From Collinsella sp. (GTDB lineage Bacteria > Actinomycetota > Coriobacteriia > Coriobacteriales > Coriobacteriaceae), in assembly GCA_019425005.1 (NCBI GenBank), contig JAHYYK010000056.1:1-13497 (forward strand): a stretch of 13,497 nt of DNA, given 5' to 3'. A program made the position numbers and the translations under genes. This document shows, one piece after another, positions 13,457-13,497 of the stretch (the stretch's first letter is position 1; the number at the start of each line of letters is the position of its first letter). Under the pieces are notes generated by a model. It did not search any database. It worked only from the letters and a program-made list of their open reading frames with translations, and was not told the origin of the DNA.

Positions 13457-13497
13457 CTAGTTTGTGGGCGCTTTGCCTGGCGCCCACGAGAGATGCA
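13457..13497 (-). CDS. Possible 3' end of a minus-strand gene cut by the window edge
   Basis: One minus-strand frame is open from the edge and ends in TAG at 13457-13459, giving HLSWAPGKAPTN, 13 nt before the terminator at 13412-13444. The position fits a gene end. But only 12 codons are visible, another frame is open to a TGA slightly further on, and a perfect hairpin (13464-13487) lies within. No function can be given. Confidence 0.25.
   Translation of the reverse strand, partial: HLSWAPGKAPTN
13464..13487. repeat. Perfect 8-bp hairpin at the right edge
   Basis: GTGGGCGC (13464-13471) pairs with GCGCCCAC (13480-13487) over an 8-nt loop. No T run follows in either direction. It could be the outer part of a tandem terminator with 13412-13444 or lie inside a gene end. 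Confidence 0.55.

Overview
The window looks like a chromosomal stretch of a GC-rich, Gram-positive actinobacterium of the Coriobacteriia, most likely Collinsella or a close relative. This is inferred from base composition, strong GGAGG-type ribosome binding sites, the protein families and the gene style; no marker gene in the window proves it. Nine of the ten complete genes lie on the minus strand. Only the last, a C39-type peptidase, is on the plus strand. No insertion sequence, CRISPR array, tRNA or rRNA gene was found.

Layout from left to right. Positions 1-352 hold no gene. They carry a minus-strand promoter of rRNA type pointing out of the window, a perfect 39-bp inverted repeat around a 67-nt centre (93-237), and the terminator of the next gene. 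A YfcE/MJ0936-like metallophosphoesterase (393-860) has its own terminator on each side. Next is a minus-strand operon reading glycosyltransferase (3085-4272), LytS-type histidine kinase (1745-3088), LytTR response regulator (956-1672). The first two genes overlap by ATGA. Upstream lie a UMF1/Atg22-like MFS transporter (4443-5702) and a zinc-dependent phospholipase C-like protein (5804-6748).

A second, paralogous LytS/LytTR pair follows (kinase 7616-9007, regulator 6841-7575). No convincing terminator separates it from the phospholipase-like and MFS genes, so the four may be partly co-transcribed. Upstream of it is a permease plus hydrolase pair: an APC-superfamily amino acid permease (10528-11979) and a binuclear-metal amidohydrolase of the dipeptidase/prolidase-like group (9119-10396). 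Together they suggest uptake of an amino acid, peptide or amidated compound and its hydrolysis in the cytoplasm. A 361-nt structured intergenic region (11980-12340) separates the permease from the divergent membrane-anchored C39 peptidase (12341-13375). The window ends with strong hairpins, one of them a terminator for a minus-strand gene that enters from the right.

The most notable theme is regulatory. Two related two-transmembrane LytS/LytTR systems lie in tandem within about 8 kb. One is translationally fused to a glycosyltransferase, and both are preceded by a terminator-like hairpin 25-35 nt before the first start codon. The neighbours are envelope or nutrient functions (glycosyltransferase, lipase-like protein, MFS and APC transporters, amidohydrolase). 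Any regulatory link between the systems and these genes is inference.
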